NCBI GenBank assembly: GCA_026120185.1
Contig: JANUWF010001942.1
Span: 1,116,001 to 1,180,000, forward strand
Source: Voacanga thouarsii
Taxonomy: Eukaryota > Streptophyta > Magnoliopsida > Gentianales > Apocynaceae
DNA length: 64,000 bases
Direction: 5' to 3'
A model generated the notes under the pieces. It was not told where the DNA came from and ran no database searches. It worked only from the letters and a program-made list of their open reading frames with translations. How positions within the stretch are numbered: position 1 is the stretch's first letter; every line of letters starts with the position of its first letter. The position numbers and the translations under genes were made by a program. This document shows positions 1-10,693 of this stretch, piece by piece.

Positions 1-313
1 GCTCTCGAATGGATGCCCCCTCTGCCATCCTAGTGTTCACGATTGCCTTAAGAGCTTCCTGCATTGTGCGATGGCTCTTGTCAGCAAACATGGTATGCAA
101 TGACAAATCCATGCATACTAGCTATGTGATTATGCTTAGATTGGAGCACACTAGGCATGGAAGCCAACATATAGCACTTAACCATCTCATCGGCTTTCTT
201 CTATGCCTTCTCGACCTCTTGCTCCTGATCAGTGGATTCTTCCCCAATCTTAGGATAGAGATCTATAAGAACATACTTGTATTCCTCTGCAGTGAGTACT
301 ATGTTCAGGTTTC
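1..313 (-). repeat. Tandem copy of a copia gag block (partial)
   Basis: This block is nearly identical to 400-712, giving a direct tandem duplication with a 399-base period. Both copies begin GCTCTCGAATGGATKCCCCC on the plus strand and run through to GTGAGTACTATGTTCA. On the minus strand it is a decayed stretch of Ty1/copia gag lying beyond the better-preserved part at 329-845, so the gag was internally duplicated. The two copies differ at only a few positions. The left limit is the window edge. Confidence 0.75.
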
Positions 314-328
314 AAGAACCATGTTAAT

Positions 329-845
329 TTAGCTCTCAGAATCTATTGTTGTGCCTAGGACCTCGGCCTCCTTGAAGTAGGTAATCATCTTAGGCAGATG
401 CTCTCGAATGGATTCCCCCCCTGCCATCCTAGTGTTCACGATTGCCTTAAGAGCTTCCTGCATTGTGCGATGGCTCTTGTCAGCAAACATGGTATGCAAT
501 GACAAATCCATGCATACTAGCTATGTGATTATGCTTAGATTGGAGCACACTAGGCATGGAAGCCAACATATAGCACTTAGCCATCTCATCGGTTTTCTCC
601 CATGCCTTCTCAACGTCTTGCTCCTGATCAGTGGATTCTTCCCCAATCTTAGGACAGAGATCTGTAAGAACATACTTGTATTCCTCAGCAGTGAGTACTA
701 TGTTCAAGTTCCTCTTCCAGTCGACATAATTTGGGCCTATCAACTTATTCTCCTTGAGAATGATTGACAATGGATTGAAACCAGACATTTCTAAAATATT
801 GTGAAAAAAAAATTCATTTAGTTTGCAAGAAACAAAAATGCACAT
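329..845 (-). pseudogene. Ty1/copia (Angela-like) gag, N-terminal part, broken
   Basis: Retrotransposon capsid protein fragment. On the minus strand it starts near 789 with MSGFNPLSIILKENKLIGPN and continues with a W-K-R-N-L-x-I-V-L-T-A-E-E-Y-K block, the typical N-terminal signature of copia Gag (UBN2/DUF4219 type). The frame is lost near 500 and picks up again in another frame (TMQEALKAIVNTRMAGG), then stops at 329. No zinc knuckle, protease or pol follows in the window. It faces the opposite way from the LTR that begins at 875, so it belongs to a different element from copia A. Family call by recognised motifs; lineage is inferred. Confidence 0.75.
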
Positions 846-874
846 TCTTTATATTATTTCTTTGACAATAGATA

Positions 875-1653
875 TGTTAGTGTTATGCCCTAGAGGCAAT
901 CACTTGTATATTGTATATGACACATTTTATTTTAATAAAAGACATTATTTATCTCACATTTTTTTTTTGTTTACTTTTGTGTAAAATAACTGTTAGATAA
1001 AGTCCCTAGTACAACACTGTGTTAAGGAGATCATGATATGAGATTCCTACTACACTGTATAGTGTTAGTACTTAAATAGTCCCTAGTCATTGTATTAATG
1101 AGACAGGACATCATTAATGCATTAAGACTAGCATGTGTTAGACTTCCTGATTTGATCAGGCGGTGGTTCTCATATCCGTGAGTATTGAGATATTCAAAGT
1201 TAACACATGGATGCTTGTTAATGGACCAAGTACATTGGATGACCTAGCTATGAGATAATCACATAGATAACTATTTAGTTATAGTGATATAATCTCAATA
1301 TAGCAAACGTGCAAGTATTCTTAGATTTGAGATCTCTAAAGTACTTTGTTTGCTGAACTTTATGCTTTAATTCCAATCTTTGGAGCCAGATCGAGGGCCA
1401 TCTATGGGATGGATATTGGGTACATTGTGAGGTAAACGAAAGTAGTTGAGGGAGTCGATAAAGGATTCACCACTCCTAATAGTAAGGGCGAATATCTCAC
1501 AGCCACTTGTAAGAATTACTACTCGAGAAGTCCTTGGCCAAGGCGATTGTGTATTGGAAACAGTTCTAATTGATGCACATCCAGAGTAGTGGGTTCCTGG
1601 TAGAAGTACTATTGTATTTGGGCCAGAATTAATTCTAGAGGGAGTTGGCACTA
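875..1653 (+). repeat. Angela-like copia LTR, left part
   Basis: Begins TGTTAGTGTTATGCCCTAGA and matches the start of the 3' LTR of copia C at 52385 for about 780 bases, including AATAAAAGACATTATTTATC. The match ends at GGCACTA near 1653, where unrelated AT-rich DNA begins. The rest of this LTR type resumes at 2890, so this is probably one 5' LTR of copia A split by an insertion. No polypurine tract precedes it, as expected for a 5' or solo LTR. Confidence 0.7.
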
Positions 1654-2889
1654 AAACCTAAAATTCATTGAAGACCTTAAAACAATTTTAGAGTCTTATT
1701 CTAGATCGATCTCTTTAGATATCACATCATATCTTTTGGAAATCAAATTCAAATAAATATGGATAGCTTTTCAGATTATCCTTGGAAAATTAATCTAGAT
1801 TCTAATAATTTGGAAGTCCTCTAGGTATATTGAAGCAGAAACATGTCCTCTAGGTCAGGACATGTTTTTGGATACAATAAATCTAGACACATTTCCATAG
1901 TCACTGAATCTGGACATCTTTTTAGATTCGATGAATCTAGACACATCTCTAAATACACCTAACTTGATCACTAAAAAAATAACTTAATTTGTTCACTTAA
2001 TGTGTGACCTTGTAGGTTCATTTAACACTGATAATGTGACCAAAATACATTTATATGGTCCACAAGTTATAAGCGTTTTTCTAACAAAACATTATAACTA
2101 CTTAGGTTAAAATGAAGATTAGTGATCTATTTGAACTATAACATAATTTGATATTTAGTCTTTTTATCTCACGATATTCTGATTAAGTATAAGGTATGGA
2201 ACATGTCATCCTTATATATCTTAATCAACTATTTCTTGATCTCTAAGTAAACTGTTCGAACAAATAATATTAATATCTCTAATTTATATATTGGAGCACG
2301 ACTATACATTTCAACAATTTAACTCATCAAGGAGTTCGTGAATATCACTCTCAAAGATGAGAGGGACAAATTCATTCACTTTTATTCACATTCCTCTCCC
2401 TGACTAGTTCTATATCCAACGATGGCCTTATTTAATTATTTAGTTGAATATAATTTAAGACTATGCCAAGATATAGAATCTACCAAGTAGGAAACAATAA
2501 TGAATTTAGGTTAAAGGAGATATAATATCATAATTTGGAAGAGAAGTACTTAAGACATGTCCCATAAAGTACTCTTATAGTAGGTTATGTCTATACAATG
2601 TTCCATAACATTTATTTATATTTTGATTTGATATCCCATATATCTATGACTAGTAAAACTTAGCCATCAAGTCATAAATATACTAATCTTAATTTATTAT
2701 TATTCCACTAATAATAATCGATTAGGGACATATTAAGAATAGTCATTCTACTTCCTATAAGGTTTTACTATCAAATCACGTACTTGATGACCATAAAATG
2801 AAATACACTATTCATGAAAATAAACACCTTATATTTATTGCAAAAATACCAAATAACAAGTACAAATTGTTTAGTGTATAACCCTAACA
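1654..2889 (-). repeat. AT-rich insertion, probably a minus-strand copia LTR
   Basis: This non-coding stretch interrupts the Angela-like LTR. Read on the minus strand from 2889 it begins TGTTAGGGTTATACACTAAA, which resembles the 5' end of a copia LTR of a related family. The other end has no clear TG/CA boundary and I could not find a target-site duplication, so the structure is inferred. It contains the partly repeated phrases CTAGACACATYTCTAAATAC and ACATGTCCTCTAGG. No ORF looks coding. Confidence 0.4.
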
Positions 2890-4038
2890 ACTTGTGCTTA
2901 AATTATCCCTATTTATAGTATTAATGAGATATGACATCATTAATGCGCAAAGACTAGCATGTGTTATACTTCTTAATTTGATCAAGTGTTGGTTCTCACA
3001 TCTGTGAGTATTGTGATACTCAAATTTAACATTGGATGCTTGTTATTTGAGAAAATTCACTGATGGCCTAATTATGACATAATCACATGAATAACTATTT
3101 AGTGTCATGATAGAATCTCATTATAATAAATGTGCAAGTATCCTTAAACTTAAAATCTCCAAGCAACTTTGTTTATTGAACGTTGTACTTTGATTCTAAT
3201 CTTTAGAGTCTCATTAGGACTGCCTATAGGATGGGTATTGAATACAATGCAAAGTAAACAAATTTTAGTTAAGAGAGTCGACAAAGAATTCATTACTCCT
3301 AATAATAGGGGCATATATCTCATAACCACTTGTATAAAATCATTACTCGAGAAGTCCTTAGCCAAGACAACTATGTGTTGAAAATAGTTCCAAATAATAC
3401 ACATCTTGAGTAATGGATTTTAGAATACGTATTAATAAATTCGGGTTAGAATTAATTATATTCTAGTGGGGGTGGCACTAATTTCGTACTCTAAACCGAA
3501 TGATGAAAGAATTTTATTACACTAATATTTTGCTATTGAAAGGTTCAAGTTAAGCTACTTGACTTTCTAGACTTTTAGATGGTCAAGATGCACTATTAGA
3601 TGCCGCTCTTAGTCAGTAAGATATGGATTTATTAATTATGGAATTAATAAATTAATTTTGATTAGAATTAATAAGTTAATTGTAATTACCAAGGATTATT
3701 AATTCTATAGCGATTAGAATTAATTCATATTTTGTTATCAATTGACTAGAAAACATAATAAGTCACACACAATAGAAGAATTGGAACTCAAAATATTATT
3801 TGACAACATCATGGGCTTAATTTGTGAGAAAAATAATTATTATGAGCTAATTATAAAATAATTATAATTAATGAGGTTTAATTGTAATTATTCAATCTAT
3901 ATGGGTTTAACAGTAATTAAGAATCCAAGGCCCACATAATTGTTGAAAAGAGCAAAACGGTAATGGCTAATGGGTTTTCAAGAACTAGCGGCAGGGGATA
4001 GCTTTCTATAAGTGACTAAGAATTTGTTCTTAGTTGTA

Positions 4039-4118
<80 letters not shown>

Positions 4119-4340
4119 CCACATGTGAGCAGCCATTGTTCAGGGAAAAGAAATTTGGAAAATTTTCTTTTTCTTCAAAAATCAATCTTATTTTGTCTTC
4201 TCCGTAAGTGTAACAACAATCCCCAGCCGCCGAAATAAAATTACTAGTACAATTTTGCTCTAGTTTGACTGTTTGAGTATGTTGTGTGAATCAATATTAG
4301 AAAAGTTTCTAAATTTAGAATTTAGTAATTAGTGTTTGAA
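2890..4340 (+). repeat. Angela-like copia LTR, right part
   Basis: Homologous to 52580 onward in the copia C LTR: TTAATGAGATATGACATCAT, the GGTTCTCACATCTGTGAGTA block, and the AGTCACACACAATAGA block near 3760. It is clearly more diverged than the 875-1653 part. The first ~200 bases of the LTR are absent and an AT dinucleotide run sits inside it. The right end is not sharp: no TGGTATCAGAGC primer-binding site is visible before the leader, so the 4340 limit is an estimate. Confidence 0.6.
4037..4117. repeat. (AT)n microsatellite
   Basis: About 80 bases of nearly pure AT dinucleotides inside the copia A LTR. The copia C LTR lacks it, so it expanded after insertion. Confidence 0.95.
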
Positions 4341-6470
4341 CAAATTTATAAAAGGATTCTGTATGTGTGAAAAAGATTTTAAAAGCAATGTAATCAAGAT
4401 AATTAATTTTTCTTTCTTTTCTTGGCTCATTTAGTTATATATAAGAGTGATTCTTTTGATTAGATTTTATTTTAATTCTCGTTGTGCATTAATTGTTATT
4501 ATATGATCGAAATTCAATAGTAATATTAGAGTCATCTTGTATGTGTTTTATGAATTTTATTATTATTTTAAAATTATTTCAAAATAAATTTTGTGTTTTG
4601 AAATTATTTCAAAAATATTTAAATTTTGAAATTGTCTCAAAAAGATTACGTTCGGATATGTGAAAATTGTTTTCACAAATATTTTGATTTTGAAAAATTT
4701 GTTTTCAACGGGTTTAGTTTTCCGGCATACAAATTATAGAAATTTTTTCAATAAAGGTTCATGTAACTTTGTGTGCAAAATTAAAATTGAATGAGAAAAT
4801 TTTAATTTGTTGAATTAGAAAATTGTTTCGGGAAAACTATAGAAATTTTTTTGCAGAAATTGTTTCTGAAGAAAAAAAAAAACGCTTGTTTCGTCGTTTT
4901 TGTTTCGGGAAATTGTTTCCGACAAAAGAAAAAGAAATTGATGGTTTCAGTTTTTCCCCGGGAAATTGTTTCCGTGCGGGGCTTGAAGCTGAAGATGAAA
5001 TTGTTTCCATGTTTTAACAATCAAAATTGAAACAAGGCAATTATTGCAATGAATTGTTAATTATTAATTGCAATAAATTGTTGTTCCACGTTTCAATTTT
5101 GACGCTTATCAAATTGATTTCGTTTTGAAGCCGAACCCCATGCAGGGCTTGAGGAAGCCTGCGAGGGGCTTGACGCTCAATCCCGCGCAGGATTGAGGTG
5201 GCCCTTGCAGGGCACTTGTATTAATTATAAAAAAAAAAAAAAAATCTTTTTCCTTCCTTTTAACCCACATATTTTTTCTTTTTCAAAAGGGACCCAAAAG
5301 GTTTTTCAAAATTTGATTTTGGCCCATAAAATTTTCAAAATTTGATTTTGGACTACCTATATTATTTTTCCAAAATAATGATTTTGGAATTTTATATTTA
5401 TTGTGTATTTATTTTGCTTAATATGTTTGAAGCATGATTTTGGTATGTTGGCTTGGTTATGGACTTATACTAATTAATTTTGACTAATTAATATTGTGTC
5501 ATGCATTTTTATTGCTTTATTTTGAATATATAAGCCTGCGAGTCATGCATTTCTCTATAATTCTCTTGTAATTTCTCTTCTAATCTAATTCACCTGAAAT
5601 GTAAATCGAGATTTCTTTATTAGGAACTTATGTAATTAGATTATATAGGTTAGATAGGAATAGAAATTATTTTACGAGTTTATGAAGATGGTGAGTAAGA
5701 CAAAACAAGAAGATGGTAAAACTTTCTTCTCAAAACATGCATGAATATATCTGTTTGACCAAAATTAATTTCCTACTTGACTTAAAGAAATTAATCTTGA
5801 AAAGTCCATAACTAAGTCATGTAATTGAGTCTATTACAATATTATCAATGTGTTGATGATTATGCATGCCAAATGATGAAACCATTAATTAAATAATTAA
5901 AATCATTCAAACAATATTAAATCTAAAACCTTCCATTAATATAGTGAGAACAAGAGTTCTTTTTCGAAATTAAGTTGTTGGGCACACCCAAGTCTACTCG
6001 ATATTGAGCATGTTCAAGATACGGAATTTGATTTTGGATTAATGGATTGGATTTAACTAATATCTTTATTCCGGTTAGGCACACCCAAGCACAAAGAATA
6101 TTAGAGGCTAAGTTGGGGTAGCACTAAATGCTTTAAGATTAAAAGATGTTAATCATCTAATAATCCGGTAGTTACATTTGATGTAATTAGTATTAGATAC
6201 ATACTATTGAACATAAAAGTGGTTTGTTAGGCACACCAAGGTTATTGTTAAGAAGTTTGGATACCAATCAACTAGACAAGCTTCCAACAGGCTTTCCTAA
6301 GTCAATAGTGAGGACTACAGATTTGAATAAAATAGTAAAATAAATACGTATTTAATTAAAGGAATAATTAAATGCACCTCATGTGTATAGACATAGTCTA
6401 ATATCTCTTATCTTTTATCTAGGTCATTTGCAGCATGATAACAAATTTGAACTTACGTAGTATCTAGGAA
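4341..6470 (+). other. Copia A leader (untranslated region before gag)
   Basis: Non-coding leader of copia A. It contains repeated GGGAAATTGTTTC-like words (4815-5010), a poorly conserved GC-rich patch around 5140-5215, and at 5305-5395 several short hairpins of the type CAAAATnATGATTTTG. The same hairpin type occurs in the leaders of copia B (11405-11995) and copia C (48296-48423). Farther along, TTAGGCACACCCAAG-type words recur near 5990, 6080 and 6230. No credible ORF. Confidence 0.55.
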
Positions 6471-7349
6471 ATGAACAAGCTTACCAAGACCAATTTCTTG
6501 AATTGGTATAGAAACTTGAGAATTGTTCTTAAGTCGAAAAAGTTGCTCTACGTGTTAAATACTCCTATTCCACCACTTCTAGCCATAGATGCTTCTACTA
6601 ATAAGCATGAGTTTCACAAGAAGTGCAAGAAAGATAGTGACGCAACATCTTATATCATGCAACCGTCAATGAACTTTAAGCTGCAAAGGCAACATGAGCA
6701 TATGGATGCTTACTCTAATCTTCTATCTTAGGAAGTTGTTTAACCAACAAATAAGAATGGAGAAATTTGAGATTTCTAAACAGTTATTCCATACTAAAAT
6801 AGTAAAGGGTGCTTCAGTGGCAACACATGGGTTGAAAATGTTGGGTTTGATTGAGAAGTTTGGATCTCTTAGTTTTGTAATGGATCACGAATTACGTGTT
6901 AACTTAATTCTACAATCTTTGTCAAGTAGTTTTTCTCAATTTGTAATTAATTACCGGATGAACGAGATTGAGACCATGTTCCTAAATTGATCAACCTTCT
7001 CAAAATTGTTGAATCTTCCATGAAGAAGGGGAATAATATAGTTATATTAGTGAATTCTTCTACTTCCAAGAAGAAAATTCTTAAAAACCAGAAGAAGAAT
7101 CCCACTAAGCCCAAAGGTGATGTGAAGATAAAAGAGACAGAAACTAAAGACACATGTCACTATGGTGGGAAGATGGGCCATTGGAGGTAAAACTGCAAAA
7201 GCTACTTAGACCATTAAGGAAATGAAGGCGAAGAAGAAGCTTGCAAGTACTTCGACTTTTACTCCTAATATGTTTATAATTGAGATTAATATTACCTTTA
7301 ATAAATAGATATGGATATTGGATACCGGATATAGATCTCATGTGTACAA
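6471..7349 (+). pseudogene. Copia A gag and start of protease, broken
   Basis: Capsid/nucleocapsid and protease start of an Angela-like copia element. MNKLTKTNFLNWYRNLRIVL opens the Gag core at 6471. Frame changes near 6700 and 6985 split it into three pieces. The zinc knuckle near 7156 reads C-H-Y-G-G-K-M-G-H-W, so the second cysteine has become glycine and a stop follows. The protease active site appears as ILDTGYRSH just before 7350, where a Tekay LTR interrupts it; the matching copia C sequence at 49330 continues uninterrupted. Remaining pol is missing. Confidence 0.8.
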
Positions 7350-8021
7350 TGTGAAACCCCACCTAAAGCCAACCTTAGAGTAAAGGAGTCGGGATGCATA
7401 TCATATTATTCTGCATAAAATACATGTTTTTGAATGATTTTATGTGCTTTAGAATTATGATTTATAGGTTAAAAGGCTTAGTTATGCTTATTGAGTAGGA
7501 AGGGTAAAACGGTTATTTTGCTTAAGGTCAAAATAGGAAGATGGCTTAAGGTTTAGATAAGAAGAATATTTGGGTGATAAAATAAAAACAAGAGTTAGTG
7601 TGGTTAAGTGGTTAGAGTTTTGTGAATTAATCTCTAAGGTCATAAGTTTAAATCCCATCACTTAAATTTTATTCATGATTATCTTAGTTTTGTTTAAATT
7701 TTTGTTTTCTTACATTCCTTAAAGTTAGGAATGTTGTCCTAAGAGAGATATGAAGGAGATGTCTTAATCTTATCATCATGTCCTAAAAAGAATTCTAGGA
7801 GAATTCTTATCCTTTTTATTACCTCAAGTTTTGTCATAACATCTTCACCATTTAAATTATTCAAAATTCATCAAGTCTCATCTTTTAATTCTAGAAAATT
7901 CTGTGATGATTTCCTAACCTTGAATTTTGAAAATCAATCTTGGAAGTTAGAGGGTTGATCGAAAATAGGAGAGAAGATAGGAAGGGTTCCCAAGGGAAAT
8001 CAATCACCATGGTAGAACCTT
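7350..8021 (+). repeat. Tekay-type LTR fragment (first ~670 bases)
   Basis: Begins TGTGAAACCCCACCTAAAGC and matches the first ~670 bases of the Tekay A LTRs (14366 and 23968), including the tRNA-like module and the region ending at CCATGGT. It inserted into copia A just after the protease motif; left flank is TACAA. The right part is missing: LINE sequence begins at about 8022, so no right target duplication can be tested. Confidence 0.85.
7597..7660 (+). other. tRNA-like A-box/B-box module in LTR
   Basis: GTGTGGTTAAGTGGTTAGAG resembles a tRNA D-arm/A-box, and AAGTTTAAATCCC resembles the B-box. It lies 247 bases from the LTR start. Acceptor and anticodon stems are not evident. Confidence 0.6.
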
Positions 8022-10535
8022 TATTTATTTATTTTTTTATCGCAATGTAAAAGGATTAATATTGATCAAAAAAATATTTACATGAATGTTTACTAGTTTA
8101 TAGTCAAGAAGACTATTGACTAGCAGAGATGAAGACCATCCTCGAAACTACTCAAAACATTAAGGTACAATGTAAAAACAACAGTGTACACATGTGTTTT
8201 GATCTTTTTCGAAATATCCAACGGTTGGCAGACGGTCCCCTCAAATAATGCTTTATTATGAGCAGTCCAAATGTAATAAAACGTGGCCGCCATAGCAGTA
8301 GCCTTCGCTTTAGCCATCTAGGAGGAGCCACGCTTGGCATGTTTGTACCACCTAAGATAAGAGGCAGCCATATCTAATGCTTGTGGCAAGCCCAGCCATA
8401 GACGAATTTCCCTCTAGACAGATGCTGAAACAATGCACTTGAAAAATAAATGATTAGTCGTCTCCATATGGGCATTACAAAGAGGGCAAGATAAATCATC
8501 TAAGCAGAACACAAGTGCATCTTTTGTCTTCAAACGTCCCCTAGCACACAACCAGACCATGAATGAGTGTTTAGGGGTAAGCTCCTACTTCCAAATAGTT
8601 TTTGCCCAGAAAACCCTCGAAGAAGGCGCCTGGAGGTAGTCATAAACCAAGGAGGTGAAGGATGTGGTAGATGTTGCCCATGTATGGAGAAGAACAGAAG
8701 CAGAGAGCGAGCCATTTTACCGGTCAAGTATCAAGTCCCGAATTTCTAGGACTTTACAAAATAGAGGAGAATGCTCCCTGTGGTGTTCAATGTCCCAAAT
8801 AGATCTGCCCTTCATATAGTTGTGGGCTAACCATTGGATCCACAAGGATTATTTCTCAGATTGTATGTCCCAGATGATTCTTGTTAAAAGTACCGCATTC
8901 CAAGTCTGTAGATGATGTAGACTAAGTCCACCCGCATGCTTGGGTAAGCAGATATCCTTCCAGGAAACCAATGCTTTTTTTGAGTCCCATAGGAAATCCC
9001 GAGCCATTCTATCCAGCTGCGAAATCACTGCAGCCGGAGTGGGTAGAGTGGACAACCAGAAACATTCAACTCCCTAAAAGACCGTTTGGATCAGAAGTAG
9101 GCGGCCAGCATAAGACAGAGAACAAGCATGCCAACGACCAATATAGGAACCAATTCTATCCAGCAAAGGTCTGTAGAGAGATAGTCGAACTTTACCATGC
9201 ATGATTGGTAGTCCCAGGTACTGAAAAGGGAATTCCCCAATGGGTATACCAGTATCAGCCAGAAGACCCTCTTGATCATTCGAGATATTAGACTTTTCCT
9301 TATTAATTTGAAGGCCTGAGCTCCTATTGAAGTCGTTCAGGCAGTCCAAGAGAATGCGAACGGAGGGACGATCCCTTCTAGCAAACAGCATAAGATCATC
9401 AGCAAAGGAAATGTGGGTAATCCTTAATCCCTTACACTTGGGATAATAGTGGAACAAAGTACCAAGTGTACGCACTTTGACCATTCGAGAGAAATATTCC
9501 AAGCATATGACAAACAAGAGTGGAGAGATAGGATCACCCTATCGAAGACCTTTTTTGCCCTTAAAAAACCCGTGCACTGTCCCATTAATAGTAACAGAGA
9601 AAGAGGTAGTGGTGACACACTATTGGATCCATTCCACGAATAGCTGTGAGAAACCTAATTCAGTAAGTAGTTCCAGTAAAAAATCCCAGTTTACTGAATT
9701 ATATGCCTTCCTAAGGTCCACCTTGACCATACATCGGGGGGAAACTCTTGTCCTCCCATACGTACGCAGAAGCTCCTGAACAAGTAGAATGTTGTCAGCC
9801 ATAAGTCTGTCCTTAATGAAAGTCGTCTGTGAGATGTCCACTAGATGAGGAAGAATAATTTTGAGCCTGTCTGACAATATTTTTGAGATAATCTTGTACA
9901 TAACGTTACAACAAGAAATTGGTCTAAAGTCCCCCACTCTGTCCGCGTGCGCAGACTTAGGAACAAGAGTGATCATATAATGGTTGATCTATTTGAGGAT
10001 TCTACCAGACAAGAAAAATTCCTTAATCGCATCACAAAGGCTCCTTTCAACTGTACCCCAAGCCTTCTTAAAAAATAACGCAGAGTACCCATCCGGTCCC
10101 GATGCCTTGCAATCTCCAGTGTCCCATAGTGCCAATTTAATATCTTAATCAGTGACCGGCCTAACTAAATCATCCTTTATGTCATGAGGGACCATTTGTC
10201 CAGCACGAACATAGTCCACATTGATGCTCTGGTAGTCAACTCTCGTCCCCAGAAGATTCTGATAGTATTCAACAAACTCACTATTAAGGGCCATTGGACT
10301 GTCAGTCATAGATCCATCCTCCTTTAGAATAGAAGTGATGAAGCTATTTTTTTTGTTTCTTTTGACAATGTTAAAGAAGTAACGAGTATTCTTATCAGCA
10401 TGAGCCATATACTTCCCTTTTGCAAGTTGCCGGTAGAGCTTCAATTCTGCATCCGCAAGATGCCAAGCAAATAGTTTACACTCTTTGAACTTAGAGATAA
10501 GTTTACTAAATTGCACCTCAGAGAACACAAATTGG
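8022..10535 (-). pseudogene. LINE-1-like retrotransposon ORF2, 5'-truncated
   Basis: Non-LTR retrotransposon polymerase. Domain order on the minus strand: pre-RT segment (10528-10145), RT fingers/palm with FRPISCCNVMYKIISKIL (9920-9860) and VDLRKAYNSVNWDFL, then the catalytic ISFADDLMLFARRD (around 9400), palm/thumb with YLGLPIMHGK, and a C-terminal zinc-binding RT region with C-P-L-C-x-x-x-x-E-T-x-x-H-L-F-x-x-C near 8480. In-frame stops and frameshifts occur near 10145, 9970, 9620, 9070 and 8850. The apurinic endonuclease and ORF1 are absent, the usual result of 5' truncation. The low-coordinate end has an ATAAATAAATAAA-like tail (8020-8040, minus strand). I could not find a target duplication; the two flanks are from different elements. 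Confidence 0.9.
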
Positions 10536-10679
10536 AGAAGAATTTTGTTTCACAGAGGTACACCGAAGGTATAACTTCTCTACTGTTTTAATTCTTGTTA
10601 GTGCATAAACGTGATCCCCATTGTGGAATTCTCGTTTCTTCCACTGCCTATCTATGTTTTGCATGGAGAATTCCTAACA
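10536..10679 (+). repeat. Copia B 5' LTR, 3' end only
   Basis: Sequence immediately before a primer-binding site, ending TTCCTAACA. The part just upstream resembles the end of the copia C LTR only loosely. The LINE at 8022-10535 replaces the rest of the LTR. Confidence 0.6.
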
Positions 10680-10680
10680 A

Positions 10681-10693
10681 TGGTATCAGAGCC
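10681..10693 (+). other. Primer-binding site, initiator tRNA-Met (copia B)
   Basis: TGGTATCAGAGCC, complementary to the 3' end of plant initiator tRNA-Met. It lies directly after the LTR end ACA. Confidence 0.9.

Noticed and set aside
1367..1651. 94-residue minus-strand ORF
   Set aside because: Lies inside the copia LTR and is broken in the matching LTR at 52880-53170.
4802..5020. Overlapping ORFs on both strands in the copia A leader
   Set aside because: Product of repeated GAAATTGTTTC-like words; no homology to gag, which starts at 6471.
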